A stretch of DNA of 64,000 nucleotides from Rhizobium sp. (GTDB taxonomy: Bacteria; Pseudomonadota; Alphaproteobacteria; Rhizobiales; Rhizobiaceae): positions 45,351 to 109,350 of the forward strand of contig JAQGJP010000020.1 of assembly GCA_028290545.1 (NCBI GenBank), written 5' to 3'. The notes under the pieces were generated by a model that was given only the letters and a program-made list of their open reading frames with translations, ran no database searches and had not been told where the DNA came from. Position 1 is the stretch's first letter. Each line of letters begins with the position of its first letter. Below are positions 10,682 to 21,489 of the stretch, piece by piece. A program made the translations under genes and the position numbers.

Positions 10682-11658
10682 AGACATTGTTCAAACACCG
10701 CGAGATCCAGCTGCTGGCGGCAATCGTCGTGCTGACGCTGATGATCGCGGTTCGCTTTCCTGTGTTCATCGAGCCCTCGAGCCTCGGCAATGTCTATAGC
10801 GACACGTCGATCCTGATCATCCTCGCCCTCGGCCAGATGGCCGTGATCCTCACCCGCTGCGTCGATCTGTCGACCGCCGCCGTGCTGGCGCTCTGCGGCA
10901 TGATCGCCGCCATGCTCAACAATATGTATCCGGATATTCCGGTCCTGCTGCTGGTGCTGGTCGCGATCGTTTTTGGTGCGGTGCTCGGCGCGATCAACGG
11001 CCTGCTGGTCTGGAAGCTCGACATGCCACCGATCGTCGTCACGCTCGGCACAATGACCGTGTTTCGCGGCGTCATCTTCCTGCTGACCAATGGCAAATGG
11101 ATCAATGCGCATGAAATGAGCGACAGCTTCAAGGCGGTGCCCCGCGATTCGCTGGCGGGCATTCCGGTGCTCAGCTGGGCGTCGATCGTGGTGATCGTGA
11201 TCATGTTCGTCGTCATCGGACGCACGGCGCTCGGCCGCTCGTTCTTCGCGGTCGGCGGCAATGCCAATGCGGCCGTCTATGCCGGCATCGACCCTGGCCG
11301 GACGCGCTTCATCGCATTTACCATATCAGGCGCGCTGTCGGGACTTGCCGGCTATCTGTGGATCTCGCGCTATGCAGTCGCTTATGTCGACATCGCGCTT
11401 GGCTTCGAACTCGATGTGGTTGCCGCCTGCGTGATCGGCGGCGTGTCGATCGCCGGCGGTATCGGCTCGGTACCGGGCGCAGTGCTCGGCGCGTTGTTCC
11501 TCGGCATTATCAAGAATGCCCTGCCGGTCATCAATGTTTCGCCCTTCTGGCAGCTCGCGATATCAGGAACGGTGATTATCATCGCCGTCGCCTTCAATGC
11601 CCGCGCCGAGCGCAAGAAGGGTCGCATTATCCTGAAGAAAGCCGAGGTGACGGCATGA
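10678..11658 (+). CDS. rhaP: Rhamnose ABC transporter permease
   Basis: MKTLFKHREIQLLAAIVVLTLMIAVRFPVF...; ATGA overlap with rhaT; RbsC-type permease. Confidence 0.92.
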
Positions 11659-12656
11659 CAACGGCACAGGTCCGCAATGTTCCGGATCGCCTCAAGAGCC
11701 GGGGCGAGCGCGTCTTCAAGAGCTGGGAAAGCCTGCTGTTTGCGGTGATGGTGGCGATTTTCATCGTCAACTGCTTCGCCTCGCCCTATTTCCTCGATCC
11801 GTGGAACCTCTCAGACGCCACCTTCAATTTCACCGAAAAGGCGCTGGTGGCACTGGCCTTGGCACTGGTGATCATCTCGGGCGAGATCGATCTGTCTGTC
11901 GCCGCCATCATCGCGCTGTCATCGACGCTGATGGGCACCGCCTTGAAGATGGGGGCCGGACCAACCGAACTCGTGGCGATCGGGCTGATCACTGGGGCGC
12001 TCTGCGGCGCGGTTAACGGCTGGCTGGTCACCGGGCTCGGACTGCCGTCGATCGTCGTCACCATCGGCACGATGAGCCTGTTCCGCGGCCTGTCCTTCAT
12101 TATCCTGGGCGACAAGGCCTATACCGGCTACCCCGCCGAATTCTCCTGGTTCGGCCAGGGCTATGTCTGGTGGGTGTTATCGTTCGAACTCGTGCTGTTC
12201 GTGGTGATGGCGATCCTGTTCCACATCCTGTTGCATCGAACGAGCTTCGGCCGATTGGTTTTCGCCATCGGCAACAACCAGACCGCGGCGCTGTTTTCCG
12301 GCGTCAAGGTCGCGCGGGTGAAGTTCATCCTGTTCGTGCTGACGGGTCTGATGGCCGGCGTTGCCGCCGTCTGCCTGACTTCCCGGCTCGGCTCGACGCG
12401 CCCATCGATCGCCACTGGACTGGAACTGGAGGCCATCACCATGGTCGTGCTCGGCGGCATCAACATCAATGGCGGCTCGGGCAGCATCCTGGGCGTCGTG
12501 CTCGCCGCACTGATCATGGGTCTGGTGACCTTCGGCCTCGGCCTGCTCAATGTGCCCGGCATCGTCATGTCGATCTTTATCGGCCTGCTGCTGATACTGG
12601 TGATTGCAATCCCCGTCATTCTCGGGAAAATCGGCCGCAGAAGAAAAGCGGCCTGA
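11655..12656 (+). CDS. rhaQ: Rhamnose ABC transporter permease
   Basis: MTTAQVRNVPDRLKSRGERVFKSWESLLFAVMVAIFIVNCF...; ATGA overlap with rhaP. Confidence 0.92.
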   Translation: MTTAQVRNVPDRLKSRGERVFKSWESLLFAVMVAIFIVNCFASPYFLDPWNLSDATFNFTEKALVALALALVIISGEIDLSVAAIIALSSTLMGTALKMGAGPTELVAIGLITGALCGAVNGWLVTGLGLPSIVVTIGTMSLFRGLSFIILGDKAYTGYPAEFSWFGQGYVWWVLSFELVLFVVMAILFHILLHRTSFGRLVFAIGNNQTAALFSGVKVARVKFILFVLTGLMAGVAAVCLTSRLGSTRPSIATGLELEAITMVVLGGININGGSGSILGVVLAALIMGLVTFGLGLLNVPGIVMSIFIGLLLILVIAIPVILGKIGRRRKAA

Positions 12657-12668
12657 TCGTAAAGGCGG

Positions 12669-14066
12669 ATGACGGGAGTGAGCATGCGGGAATTCCGGAA
12701 TATTGCCGTGATCGATGTCGGCAAGACCAATGCCAAGGTCACGCGCTTCGATATGCGCAACGGACGCGAGTCCGACGTGTTCACCTGCCCGAACGATGTC
12801 ATCCGCACCGGCCTGTACCCGCACCACGACATCGAGCGCATGTGGGCGTTCATGCTGGAATCGCTCGGCAGAATCCAGGCGGCGACGCCGATCGACGCGA
12901 TCGCCATCACCGCGCATGGCGCGTCGATCACACTGGTCGATGCCGATGGCGAACTGGCAATGCCGATGCTCGATTATGAGCATGACGGGCCGGACAGCCT
13001 CGCCGTGGAATATGATGCGATCCGGCCGCCGTTCTCCGAGACCGGCACGCCCAGGCTGGTGGCCGGGCTGAATGTCGGCGCGCAGCTCTACTGGCAGATG
13101 AAGACCTTTCCGACCGAGTTTGCCCGCGTCGTCTCGATCGTCCCCTATCCGCAGTTCTGGTCGATGCGCCTGACCGGTGTGCGCGCCACCGAGATGACAT
13201 CGGTCGGCGCCCATACCGATCTCTGGAATCCCTGGAAACGCGATTTCTCGACGCTGACGGACAGGATGGGCTGGCGGAGACTGATGCCGCCGATGAGCAG
13301 CGCTTTTGATATCCTCGGCACGATCAAACCGGAGATCGCTGCCGCGACCGGCCTTTCGCCGGAAACGCCCGTCTTCAGCGGACTGCATGATTCCAACGCC
13401 TCGCTGCTCACGCATCTGAAATCGCGGCCTGCGCCGTTCTCGGTCGTTTCGACCGGCACCTGGGTCATCTGCTTTTCGGTCGGCGGCAAAAAGATAGCGC
13501 TGGACGAGGCGCGCGACACGCTGGTCAACGTCAATGCCTATGGCGAGCCCGTCCCCTCGTCGCGCTTCATGGGCGGCCGTGCGTTCTCGCTGCTGAAGGC
13601 CGATGGCAAGGCCGGGATCACTCAGGCCGACCGGGACCGGGTGTTGGGCGAGGGCATCATGCTGCTGCCGTCTATCCCCGAGGATTCCGGCCCCTTCACC
13701 CATCGCAAGGGCGGCTGGACCGGCAACGTCGATTCCCTGACGCCGGGCGGTTATCTGTTCGCCGTGTCGCTTTATCTTGGCATGATGAGCGCGACCTCGC
13801 TGGAACTGATCGGCGCCGATGGCCCGGTGATCGTCGAAGGACCGTTTGCACAGAACCGCACCTTTCTCGAGACTCTCCGGGTCATGACCGGCCGGGATAT
13901 CGTCACCGGCGGCGCTGGCCTGACCGGCACGAGTTCGGGCGCCGCTTGCGTGGCGCTCGGCCGCGACGCCACGATCGAAACCGGCGCGGACATCGTGGCC
14001 CTCGCTCCCGACCCGGGTCTCGGCGGCTACATCGCCAGATGGCGGCAGGCGATCGCTGCAACATAG
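12669..14066 (+). CDS. rhaK: FGGY-type carbohydrate kinase (rhamnose kinase)
   Basis: MREFRNIAVIDVGKTNAKVTRFDMRNGRE...; FGGY fold; last gene of the rha operon. Confidence 0.9.
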   Translation: MTGVSMREFRNIAVIDVGKTNAKVTRFDMRNGRESDVFTCPNDVIRTGLYPHHDIERMWAFMLESLGRIQAATPIDAIAITAHGASITLVDADGELAMPMLDYEHDGPDSLAVEYDAIRPPFSETGTPRLVAGLNVGAQLYWQMKTFPTEFARVVSIVPYPQFWSMRLTGVRATEMTSVGAHTDLWNPWKRDFSTLTDRMGWRRLMPPMSSAFDILGTIKPEIAAATGLSPETPVFSGLHDSNASLLTHLKSRPAPFSVVSTGTWVICFSVGGKKIALDEARDTLVNVNAYGEPVPSSRFMGGRAFSLLKADGKAGITQADRDRVLGEGIMLLPSIPEDSGPFTHRKGGWTGNVDSLTPGGYLFAVSLYLGMMSATSLELIGADGPVIVEGPFAQNRTFLETLRVMTGRDIVTGGAGLTGTSSGAACVALGRDATIETGADIVALAPDPGLGGYIARWRQAIAAT

Positions 14067-14090
14067 TTTATTTTGCTAAAACATCCTTGG

Positions 14091-14105
14091 TTAATGCTCA
14101 TTTAA
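14091..14105 (+). promoter_or_regulatory. CtrA-like binding box upstream of ftsK
   Basis: TTAA-TGCTCAT(7)-TTAA-C matches TTAA-N7-TTAAC. Confidence 0.55.
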
Positions 14106-14187
14106 CCCCTCGCCGATATTCTTGGATCAACCTGGCCGCTTTATCCTTTTCGCGGCCATGCATCCATTCGAGTGGCGGGCGAGATTT

Positions 14188-16938
14188 ATGGCGAGAAGCA
14201 TTCCGGCGGATTACGAGAGCCGAACCATACGCTTCACATTGACATCATTTCTGTGGCGGCAAGCCAAGGTCATGGCGGGCCTGGCGCTGCTTGGCACGCT
14301 GGCGCTGTCGATCGCGGCTCTTTCCACCTGGAACGTGCTGGATCCCAGCTATTCCAATGCCACCTCGCGTGCCCCCTCCAATATTCTGGGCACCGGCGGC
14401 GCCTATTTCGCCGATGTGATGATGCAATTCTTCGGCCTCGGCGCCGTGGTCGCACTGCTGCCGGTGTTCGCCTGGTCGCTGATGATGATCTTCAACGTAC
14501 CGGTCTATCGGCTGGTCAAGCGTGCCAGTGCCTGGTTCGGCGGCTCGGTGCTCGCCGCGGCGGCGCTTTCCTGCTTTCAGCCGCCGGCAACCTGGCCGAT
14601 TCCCAACGGCCTCGGTGGCGTGTTCGGCGATCTGATCCTCAAATTTCCGGCGCTGTTCATCGGTCATTATCCGCAAGGCGTCACGGCCATCATCATCGGC
14701 ACGATTTGCGCTGTGCCGGCGCTCGGCCTTCTGGCTTTCTCCGCGAACCTGATCGTCACAGCCGAACCGGAATTCATCGAGAAGCCGACCGAGGGGCCGG
14801 CCATGCCGATGCGCAAGGCCCGGCCGGAACCGGTTGAGACATTCGATGACGACGAACGCGAATCGCCCTTCGCCTATATCCAGGGCTATGCCGCGCATTA
14901 CTGGTATTCGGCCCAGGCACGCCTGCGCCGCCTGACCGGCCAGCCGGCAAGGAAACCCGCGCGCCGCGAGATCGAACAGCCCTACGACCTCAACGACGAG
15001 GAATTCGGCCTGATGCCGGCCTCCGCTGCTGACAGCCGCGGCAACGGCCGCGCCGAACCGTCGTTGTTTGCCGATGAGCCCCGGCAGCCGATGTCGGCGC
15101 TTCGCAGAATCATCTCCGCGCCGCACATGGACCCGGACATGGACGGTGCCGATGACGACGAGTCGCCGCTCGAACTCGACCGGCATCGCCCGTCCGGCAT
15201 CCTGCCGGATGAGAACGAGGACGACGATCTCGATGATTGGCAGGTGAAGCCGGAAGCGCGCGCGCCACAGCGCGTTGCCCCGCGCGCCGGAGCCCCGGTG
15301 CAAACGGCAGCGAAGCCGGTTCAGCAGCCTTCGATCGCTGCCGGGGTTGCCCGGCCGAGGATCGCGCAGGCCACCGAGCGCCTGGCCCCGGCATCTGTGC
15401 GGGATGGCTTCGACCTGCCGCCGCTGGGATTGCTCGCCGAGCCCAAGAACATCGTCAAGGATGCCAGCCTTTCCAACGATGCGCTGGAGCAGAATGCCCG
15501 TATCCTCGAAGGCGTGCTCGACGATTTCGGCGTCAAGGGCAATATCATCCATGTCCGCCCCGGCCCGGTCGTGACGCTTTACGAACTCGAACCCGCGCCC
15601 GGCATCAAGTCTTCGCGCGTGATCGGCCTTGCCGACGATATCGCCCGCTCCATGAGTGCGATCGCCGCCCGCGTCGCCGTGGTTCCGGGCCGCAATGCGA
15701 TCGGCATCGAACTGCCGAACAAGGTGCGTGAAATGGTGTTCCTGCGCGAAATGTTCGCGGCAAAGGATTTCGACACGTCCAAGGCAAAACTGGCCGTCGC
15801 GCTCGGCAAGACGATCGGCGGCGAACCGGTGATCGCCGACCTCGCCAAGATGCCGCATCTGCTCGTTGCCGGCACCACCGGCTCGGGTAAATCGGTGGCC
15901 ATCAACACGATGATCCTGTCGCTGCTCTACCGGTTGACGCCGGAACAGTGCCGGCTGATCATGATTGACCCGAAAATGCTCGAGCTCTCGGTCTATGACG
16001 GCATTCCGCACCTGCTGTCGCCCGTCGTCACCGACCCGAAAAAGGCGGTCGTGGCGCTCAAATGGACTGTCCGTGAGATGGAAGAGCGCTACAAGAAGAT
16101 GTCGAAGATCGGCGTCCGCAACATCGATGGCTTCAACGCCCGCGTTTCACAGGCGCTTGAAAAGGGCGAGGCGATTTCGCGGACCGTGCAGACCGGCTTC
16201 GACCGGCAGACGGGCGAGGCGATCTACGAGAGCGAGGAATTCGATCTCCAGCCGATTCCCTATATTGTCGTGATCATCGACGAAATGGCCGACCTGATGA
16301 TGGTGGCGGGCAAGGACATCGAAGGCGCCGTGCAGCGGTTGGCGCAGATGGCGCGTGCAGCCGGCATTCATGTGGTCATGGCGACCCAGCGCCCCTCCGT
16401 CGATGTCATCACCGGCACGATCAAGGCGAACTTCCCGACCCGTATCTCCTTCCAGGTGACGTCGAAGATCGACAGCCGCACGATCCTCGGCGAGCAGGGT
16501 GCCGAACAGCTGCTCGGCATGGGCGACATGCTCTACATGGCTGGCGGCGGGCGCATCCAGCGCGTCCACGGCCCGTTCGTCTCCGACCTCGAAGTCGAGG
16601 ATGTCGTGGCCTACCTCAAGACGCAGGGCTCGCCGCAATATCTCGATGCCATCACCGCCGATGACGAGGACGACGATGGCGACGGCGAGCGCGGCGGCGG
16701 TCCCGCCGGCACATCCAACCTCGCAGACTCCGAAGACCCTTACGACCAGGCGGTCGCCATCGTCCTGCGGGATGGCAAGGCGTCAACATCCTATATCCAG
16801 CGTCGCCTCGGTATCGGCTACAACCGTGCTGCCTCGATCATCGAGCGGATGGAGAAGGAAGGCATTGTCGGTGCGGCAAACCATGCCGGCAAACGCGAAA
16901 TTCTCGTGCCGACCGAAGAGGATATACTGGCCCGCTGA
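14188..16938 (+). CDS. ftsK: DNA translocase FtsK
   Basis: 4-TM N-terminus, [15 protein letters not shown] Walker A, C-terminal gamma domain [31 protein letters not shown]. Start may lie upstream (14122 or 14158). Confidence 0.96.
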   Translation: MARSIPADYESRTIRFTLTSFLWRQAKVMAGLALLGTLALSIAALSTWNVLDPSYSNATSRAPSNILGTGGAYFADVMMQFFGLGAVVALLPVFAWSLMMIFNVPVYRLVKRASAWFGGSVLAAAALSCFQPPATWPIPNGLGGVFGDLILKFPALFIGHYPQGVTAIIIGTICAVPALGLLAFSANLIVTAEPEFIEKPTEGPAMPMRKARPEPVETFDDDERESPFAYIQGYAAHYWYSAQARLRRLTGQPARKPARREIEQPYDLNDEEFGLMPASAADSRGNGRAEPSLFADEPRQPMSALRRIISAPHMDPDMDGADDDESPLELDRHRPSGILPDENEDDDLDDWQVKPEARAPQRVAPRAGAPVQTAAKPVQQPSIAAGVARPRIAQATERLAPASVRDGFDLPPLGLLAEPKNIVKDASLSNDALEQNARILEGVLDDFGVKGNIIHVRPGPVVTLYELEPAPGIKSSRVIGLADDIARSMSAIAARVAVVPGRNAIGIELPNKVREMVFLREMFAAKDFDTSKAKLAVALGKTIGGEPVIADLAKMPHLLVAGTTGSGKSVAINTMILSLLYRLTPEQCRLIMIDPKMLELSVYDGIPHLLSPVVTDPKKAVVALKWTVREMEERYKKMSKIGVRNIDGFNARVSQALEKGEAISRTVQTGFDRQTGEAIYESEEFDLQPIPYIVVIIDEMADLMMVAGKDIEGAVQRLAQMARAAGIHVVMATQRPSVDVITGTIKANFPTRISFQVTSKIDSRTILGEQGAEQLLGMGDMLYMAGGGRIQRVHGPFVSDLEVEDVVAYLKTQGSPQYLDAITADDEDDDGDGERGGGPAGTSNLADSEDPYDQAVAIVLRDGKASTSYIQRRLGIGYNRAASIIERMEKEGIVGAANHAGKREILVPTEEDILAR

Positions 16939-17026
16939 CTTCCAGCGAACTATTACAAGCATCAACGGAACGCCTTGAAGGCGCCCTAGTTTCCGTGACT
17001 ATAAACCGACGGAAAAGGAGACCGGA

Positions 17027-17692
17027 ATGGATCGATTCGAGAGTGAAAACCAGAACGGCTTCGGCCTCACGCGCCGCAGCCTGGTCGGCGGCATGGGCGC
17101 CGCATTGCTGATGGCGATGCTACCGCTCGATTTCGCACAGTCAGCCGGCACCGACATCGCCCAAAAGATTGCCGATCATTTCTCATCGGTTAAGACCATG
17201 TCCGGCGAGTTTGTCCAGTTCGGCCCGCGCGGCGAGCAGACGGGCGGCAAGTTCTTTCTCGAACGCCCCGGCAAGATCCGCTTCAATTACGAGCAGCCCT
17301 CACCGATGCGGGTGATCTCCGACGGCAAATCCGTTGTCATCGGCAATCTCAAGCTCAAGACCTGGGATATCTACCCGCTCTCCAAGACGCCGCTTGCCCT
17401 GCTTCTGGGCAACAAGATCGACCTGAAGGGCAAGATGGTCCGCGACGTCAAGGAGGAAGCCGACCTGATAACGATCAAGCTCGGCGATCGTTCGATATTT
17501 GCCGATTCGACCATTACCATGATGTTCGACCCGAAAACCTTCGAGCTTCGCCAATGGACGATTACCGACAATCAGGGCAAGGATACGTCGGTGATGATCT
17601 TCAACGTCCAGACAGGCCTGACCTTCGACGAAAAGGTTTTCAAAGTGCCTTATGATGCCGTCCACGAGCAAAATTCCGGCAGGCGGCGCTGA
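17027..17692 (+). CDS. lolA: Outer membrane lipoprotein carrier protein LolA family
   Basis: IADHFSSVKTMSGEFVQFGPRGEQTGGKFFLERPGKIRFNYEQPSPMRVISDGKSV. Confidence 0.9.
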   Translation: MDRFESENQNGFGLTRRSLVGGMGAALLMAMLPLDFAQSAGTDIAQKIADHFSSVKTMSGEFVQFGPRGEQTGGKFFLERPGKIRFNYEQPSPMRVISDGKSVVIGNLKLKTWDIYPLSKTPLALLLGNKIDLKGKMVRDVKEEADLITIKLGDRSIFADSTITMMFDPKTFELRQWTITDNQGKDTSVMIFNVQTGLTFDEKVFKVPYDAVHEQNSGRRR

Positions 17693-17802
17693 TTCGTACT
17701 TGTGGAGAATTGCCACATCGTCCTGATGTCTTCCGGTTAGCCCTTTCTAAGCGCGCGGGATAATTGTTAGGGTCCGGCGCACATGAAGCGCCGGAGACTG
17801 CC

Positions 17803-18606
17803 ATGCAACTGACCCTCGCCACCTGGAATATCAACTCGGTGCGGCTCAGGATGCCGATTGTCGAAAAATTCCTCCTTGCCCATCAGCCGGATGTTCTCTG
17901 CCTGCAGGAAACCAAGTGCACCAATGACCAGTTTCCGGCCGAGCCGCTGAACGCGCTCGGCTATGTTCATCAGGCGATCAATGGCCAGAAGGGCTATCAC
18001 GGCGTGGCAATCGTCTCCAAGGTGCCGCTCGAAAGCATCGATCGTCGCGATCATGGCAATGTCGGCCATGCGCGTCATGTTTCCGCGACCTTCGTCGCCG
18101 GCGCCAAGACCATCCGCCTGCACAATTTTTATGTGCCGGCTGGAGGTGACGAACCCAATCGGGAAATCAATCCGAAATTCGCCCACAAGCTCGACTATGT
18201 CGAGGAGATGAAGAGCCTGCATTCCGGCGCCGAGCCGGGCATTTCCTCGATCCTGGTCGGGGACCTCAACATCGCCCCGCTTGAGCACGATGTCTGGTCC
18301 CACAAGCAGTTGCTCAAGATCGTCAGCCACACGCCGGTCGAGACGGATGGCCTGAAAGAGGTGATCGCGCGCGGCGACTGGCTCGACCTGATGCGCCAGC
18401 ATGCGCCGGAGCCCGAAAAGCTCTACACCTGGTGGAGCTATCGCGCCGCAGACTGGGCAGCCGCAGACAAGGGGCGCAGGCTCGACCATGTCTGGTCTTC
18501 GCCGGATCTCGGACCGCATTTGTCGTCGATCGAAATCCTGAAGGACGCGCGCGGCTGGGAAAAGCCTTCGGACCATGTGCCGGTCATTGCCCGGCTGCAG
18601 TTCTGA
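17803..18606 (+). CDS. xthA: Exodeoxyribonuclease III
   Basis: MQLTLATWNINSVRLRMPIVEKFLLAHQPDVLCLQETKC...RRLDHVWSSPDL...SDHVPVIARL. Confidence 0.95.
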   Translation: MQLTLATWNINSVRLRMPIVEKFLLAHQPDVLCLQETKCTNDQFPAEPLNALGYVHQAINGQKGYHGVAIVSKVPLESIDRRDHGNVGHARHVSATFVAGAKTIRLHNFYVPAGGDEPNREINPKFAHKLDYVEEMKSLHSGAEPGISSILVGDLNIAPLEHDVWSHKQLLKIVSHTPVETDGLKEVIARGDWLDLMRQHAPEPEKLYTWWSYRAADWAAADKGRRLDHVWSSPDLGPHLSSIEILKDARGWEKPSDHVPVIARLQF

Positions 18607-18617
18607 TCGCTGAAATG

Positions 18618-18643
18618 AGGAACCCGGCCTTCGCCGGGTTCCT
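18618..18643. terminator. Hairpin between convergent xthA and aldehyde dehydrogenase
   Basis: AGGAACCCGGC-CTTC-GCCGGGTTCCT, perfect 11-bp stem. Confidence 0.5.
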
Positions 18644-18648
18644 GTCGA

Positions 18649-20148
18649 TTAGCTGAAACGCTGCCATATCGTCTTGTAATCGCAATATTTGTCGATCGCG
18701 TGCACCGAGCGGTCGCGGCCGAAGCCGGACTGCTTGAAGCCGCCGAACGGCGTGGCGAAATTCGACAGGTCGTAGCAGTTGACCCAGACGGTCCCCGCAT
18801 GAATGTCTTCCGAGACCCGATGCGCCCGGTTCATGTCGGTCGTAAACACCGCGCCCGCGAGTCCGTAAGCGGTGTCATTGGCAATCCGGACGGCTTCTTC
18901 TTCGGTGTCGAACGGTACCACTGTCAGGATCGGCCCGAAGATTTCCTGCTGCGCCAGCGAGGAATTGTTGGACGGCGCGATGAAAACGCCCGGCGAGACA
19001 TAATAGCCGCCGGTCTCGCTCATCACCCGCTCGCCGCCGAAGGCCCGCTTGGCACCGCTGCGAACACCCGCTTCGATCATCCCGAGCACCTTGCCAAGAT
19101 GGGCATCCTCGATCAGCGCACCAATCTGGGCGCCGGGTTCGAACGGATGGGCAAGTGTGATTTCGCGATCGGTGACCTCCCTGATCTTCTCGACCAGAGC
19201 ATCGACCACGCTGCGCTCGGCAAGAAGCCGGGTCGAGGCATGGCAGGTCTCGCCGGAATTGTAGAAGCAACCCCAGGCAGCGGCTGACGCGGCCGCATCG
19301 AGATCGGCATCGGCAAACACCACGAGCGGCGACTTGCCGCCGAGTTCCAGCGCCACGCGCTTGAGATTGGTCGATGCGGCATAGCCCATGATCAGCTTGC
19401 CGACCTCGGTCGAGCCAGTGAACGCGATCATGTCGACATCCATATGGCAGGCGAGCGCCTTGCCGACTTCCTCGCCGTAACCGGTGACGACATTGAACAC
19501 GCCGTCCGGCAATCCCGCCTCACTGGCCAGTTCCGCCAGGCGGATCGCCGTCAGCGACGACTGCTCGGCAGGCTTCAGCACCACGGAATTGCCCGCGGCA
19601 AGCGCCGGGCCGAGCTTCCAGGTCTCGATGATCATCGGGTAGTTCCACGGCGTGATGGCGCCGATCACGCCGATCGGCACCTTGCGCACAAGCGCGCGGT
19701 CGTTCGGGCCGGTGGGTGCGATCTCGTCATAGAGCTTGTCGCACATTTCCGCGTAATACTGGATGCAATTGGCCGCCAGCGCCACATCGACATTCAGAGA
19801 CGCCATCACCGGCTTGCCGACATCGATCGTCTCGAGCAGAGCCAGTTCAGCACCGTTCTTGCGGATCAGATCCGCCCAGCGCAGCATGATCTTCTTCTTT
19901 TCCTGCGGATCCTTCTTGCGCCAGACGCCGGAGGCAAACGCCTTGCGGGCCGAGGCAACCGCCCGATCGATATCTTTGATGCCGCCACGGGCGATCTCGG
20001 CACCGGGCTTGCCATCCATCGGACGAATGCGGATGAAGGTCAATCCGGTGTCGGAACGGGTCAACTGTCCATCGATGAACATGCCGCCCCTGGGCGTGGT
20101 CTCCGCAAGTGCTTTTTCCCAATAGGCGCGGGTATAGTCGGTGGTCAT
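18649..20148 (-). CDS. Aldehyde dehydrogenase family protein (PuuC-like)
   Basis: 499 aa; ALELGGKSPLVVFADADLDAAA, FYNSGETCHASTRLL, PFGGFKQSGFGRD. Confidence 0.93.
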   Translation of the reverse strand: MTTDYTRAYWEKALAETTPRGGMFIDGQLTRSDTGLTFIRIRPMDGKPGAEIARGGIKDIDRAVASARKAFASGVWRKKDPQEKKKIMLRWADLIRKNGAELALLETIDVGKPVMASLNVDVALAANCIQYYAEMCDKLYDEIAPTGPNDRALVRKVPIGVIGAITPWNYPMIIETWKLGPALAAGNSVVLKPAEQSSLTAIRLAELASEAGLPDGVFNVVTGYGEEVGKALACHMDVDMIAFTGSTEVGKLIMGYAASTNLKRVALELGGKSPLVVFADADLDAAASAAAWGCFYNSGETCHASTRLLAERSVVDALVEKIREVTDREITLAHPFEPGAQIGALIEDAHLGKVLGMIEAGVRSGAKRAFGGERVMSETGGYYVSPGVFIAPSNNSSLAQQEIFGPILTVVPFDTEEEAVRIANDTAYGLAGAVFTTDMNRAHRVSEDIHAGTVWVNCYDLSNFATPFGGFKQSGFGRDRSVHAIDKYCDYKTIWQRFS

Positions 20149-20149
20149 C

Positions 20150-21295
20150 TCAGTTACCCTTGTTCATGTTCATGATCGCTGCGGCGAATGTGTCTATATC
20201 GGCATCGGTGACATCGCGGATCGTCGAGCGGCGCATCGGCTGGTTTTCGGTTGCACGCATCTCGTCGGCAAGATCGGCTGCGAAGAACGGCACGAAAGCT
20301 GCCGGCAACGACCTGGGTACGCCACACACGTCCATCAGTCTGGTCACGAAAGCGGGGAGTTCCGACGCATTCTTCAGACCCAGCGCCACAGCCGCCGCAT
20401 TGAGATCGTCAGTATCGGCCTCGACCAGCCAGGGCAGCGAAACCTCGAAACCGAGCGCGGTCGCCAGCCCGTGATGGATCGGCGCCAGGCCGGCCATGGC
20501 ATGCGAGATGTTGTGGGCGATCGCCGTGCCGCAATTGTCGATCGCCACGCCGCCGTAGCAGGAGCCGAGCAATACCTTGCCCCGCGCATCGAGATCGTCC
20601 GGCTGCTTGACTGCGCGTTCCAGATTGGCCGCGATCAGCCGCATGCCTTCGTGGCCGAACAGTTTGCCGGCCGCGTTCGCATTGCGGTTGGTGGAAGCTT
20701 CGAAAGCGTGGATGAAGGCATCCATGCCACACCAGGCGGTCATCGTGGCGGGCAGCGACACAGTCAGCGCCGGGTCGAGGATCACCAGATCGGCCTTGGT
20801 TTCGGCGCCCCAGATCCACAGCTTCTTGCCTTCAGCTCCAGCGAAGATATTGGTCGCAGACGTCTCTGAACCCGTTCCCGCCGTGGTCGGGATCATGATC
20901 TTCTTCAAGGCGTTCTTCGGCAGCGGATTGACGGCCAGGGCGTAATGCATCGGATCTTCACCCGAGGCCGCAGTGCAGGCGGCGATCTTGGCGATATCGA
21001 GCGCCGAACCGCCACCGATGCCGATCACCAGGCTCGCGCCTCTGGCTGCATTACCCGCCTTCTGGACATGGCTGAGTTTCGGCTCGCCTGCGAAGTCGGA
21101 AAAGATCTCGGCTGAAATACCTTCGGCTGCGAGCAGGTCGATAACCTTGTTGCCAAGACCGGAACCGGCGAGAAAGCCGTCCATCACGATCGCGGCTTTG
21201 CCATTGCCGCAAAGCACCTTGGCGTGGGCAGCAATATTGTCGATCTCATGCGCCCCGAACCTGATGTCGGGTATCGCAGACAGGGAAAAACTCAT
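20150..21295 (-). CDS. Iron-containing alcohol dehydrogenase
   Basis: GIGGGSALDIAK, PTTAGTGSETSA, CGMDAFIHAFEAST, GTAIAHNISHAMAG. Confidence 0.92.
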   Translation of the reverse strand: MSFSLSAIPDIRFGAHEIDNIAAHAKVLCGNGKAAIVMDGFLAGSGLGNKVIDLLAAEGISAEIFSDFAGEPKLSHVQKAGNAARGASLVIGIGGGSALDIAKIAACTAASGEDPMHYALAVNPLPKNALKKIMIPTTAGTGSETSATNIFAGAEGKKLWIWGAETKADLVILDPALTVSLPATMTAWCGMDAFIHAFEASTNRNANAAGKLFGHEGMRLIAANLERAVKQPDDLDARGKVLLGSCYGGVAIDNCGTAIAHNISHAMAGLAPIHHGLATALGFEVSLPWLVEADTDDLNAAAVALGLKNASELPAFVTRLMDVCGVPRSLPAAFVPFFAADLADEMRATENQPMRRSTIRDVTDADIDTFAAAIMNMNKGN

Positions 21296-21420
21296 GAAAA
21301 TCTCCAAAGGGAACGCGTCGGAACCGGGACGATCCGGCGACGCGAATTCTCGGAGAAGCTATCTCTTTCCGGGCGGCATTTCCCGCATCAAATGCGACAT
21401 GAAAGCCGGGATAAACGGGG

Positions 21421-21464
21421 CAAAAAACAAAGCCCCCGTCACGAGCGTCTCGTGCGGGGGCTTT
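21421..21464 (-). terminator. Terminator of the atp operon
   Basis: Minus strand AAAGCCCCCGCACGAGACGCTCGTGACGGGGGCTTTGTTTTTTG. Confidence 0.75.
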
Positions 21465-21489
21465 GCAGAAATCGAACCGGTATCGAAGA

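Noticed and set aside
14245-16011. 588-aa minus-strand ORF opposite ftsK
   Set aside because: Antisense artefact of high GC codon bias; the composition (H, R, D, G-rich) matches the complement of ftsK codons.
16967-16991. GGAAC-N17-GTT upstream of lolA as a second EcfG promoter
   Set aside because: The C of CGTT is missing and the sequence overlaps a hairpin after ftsK; too weak.
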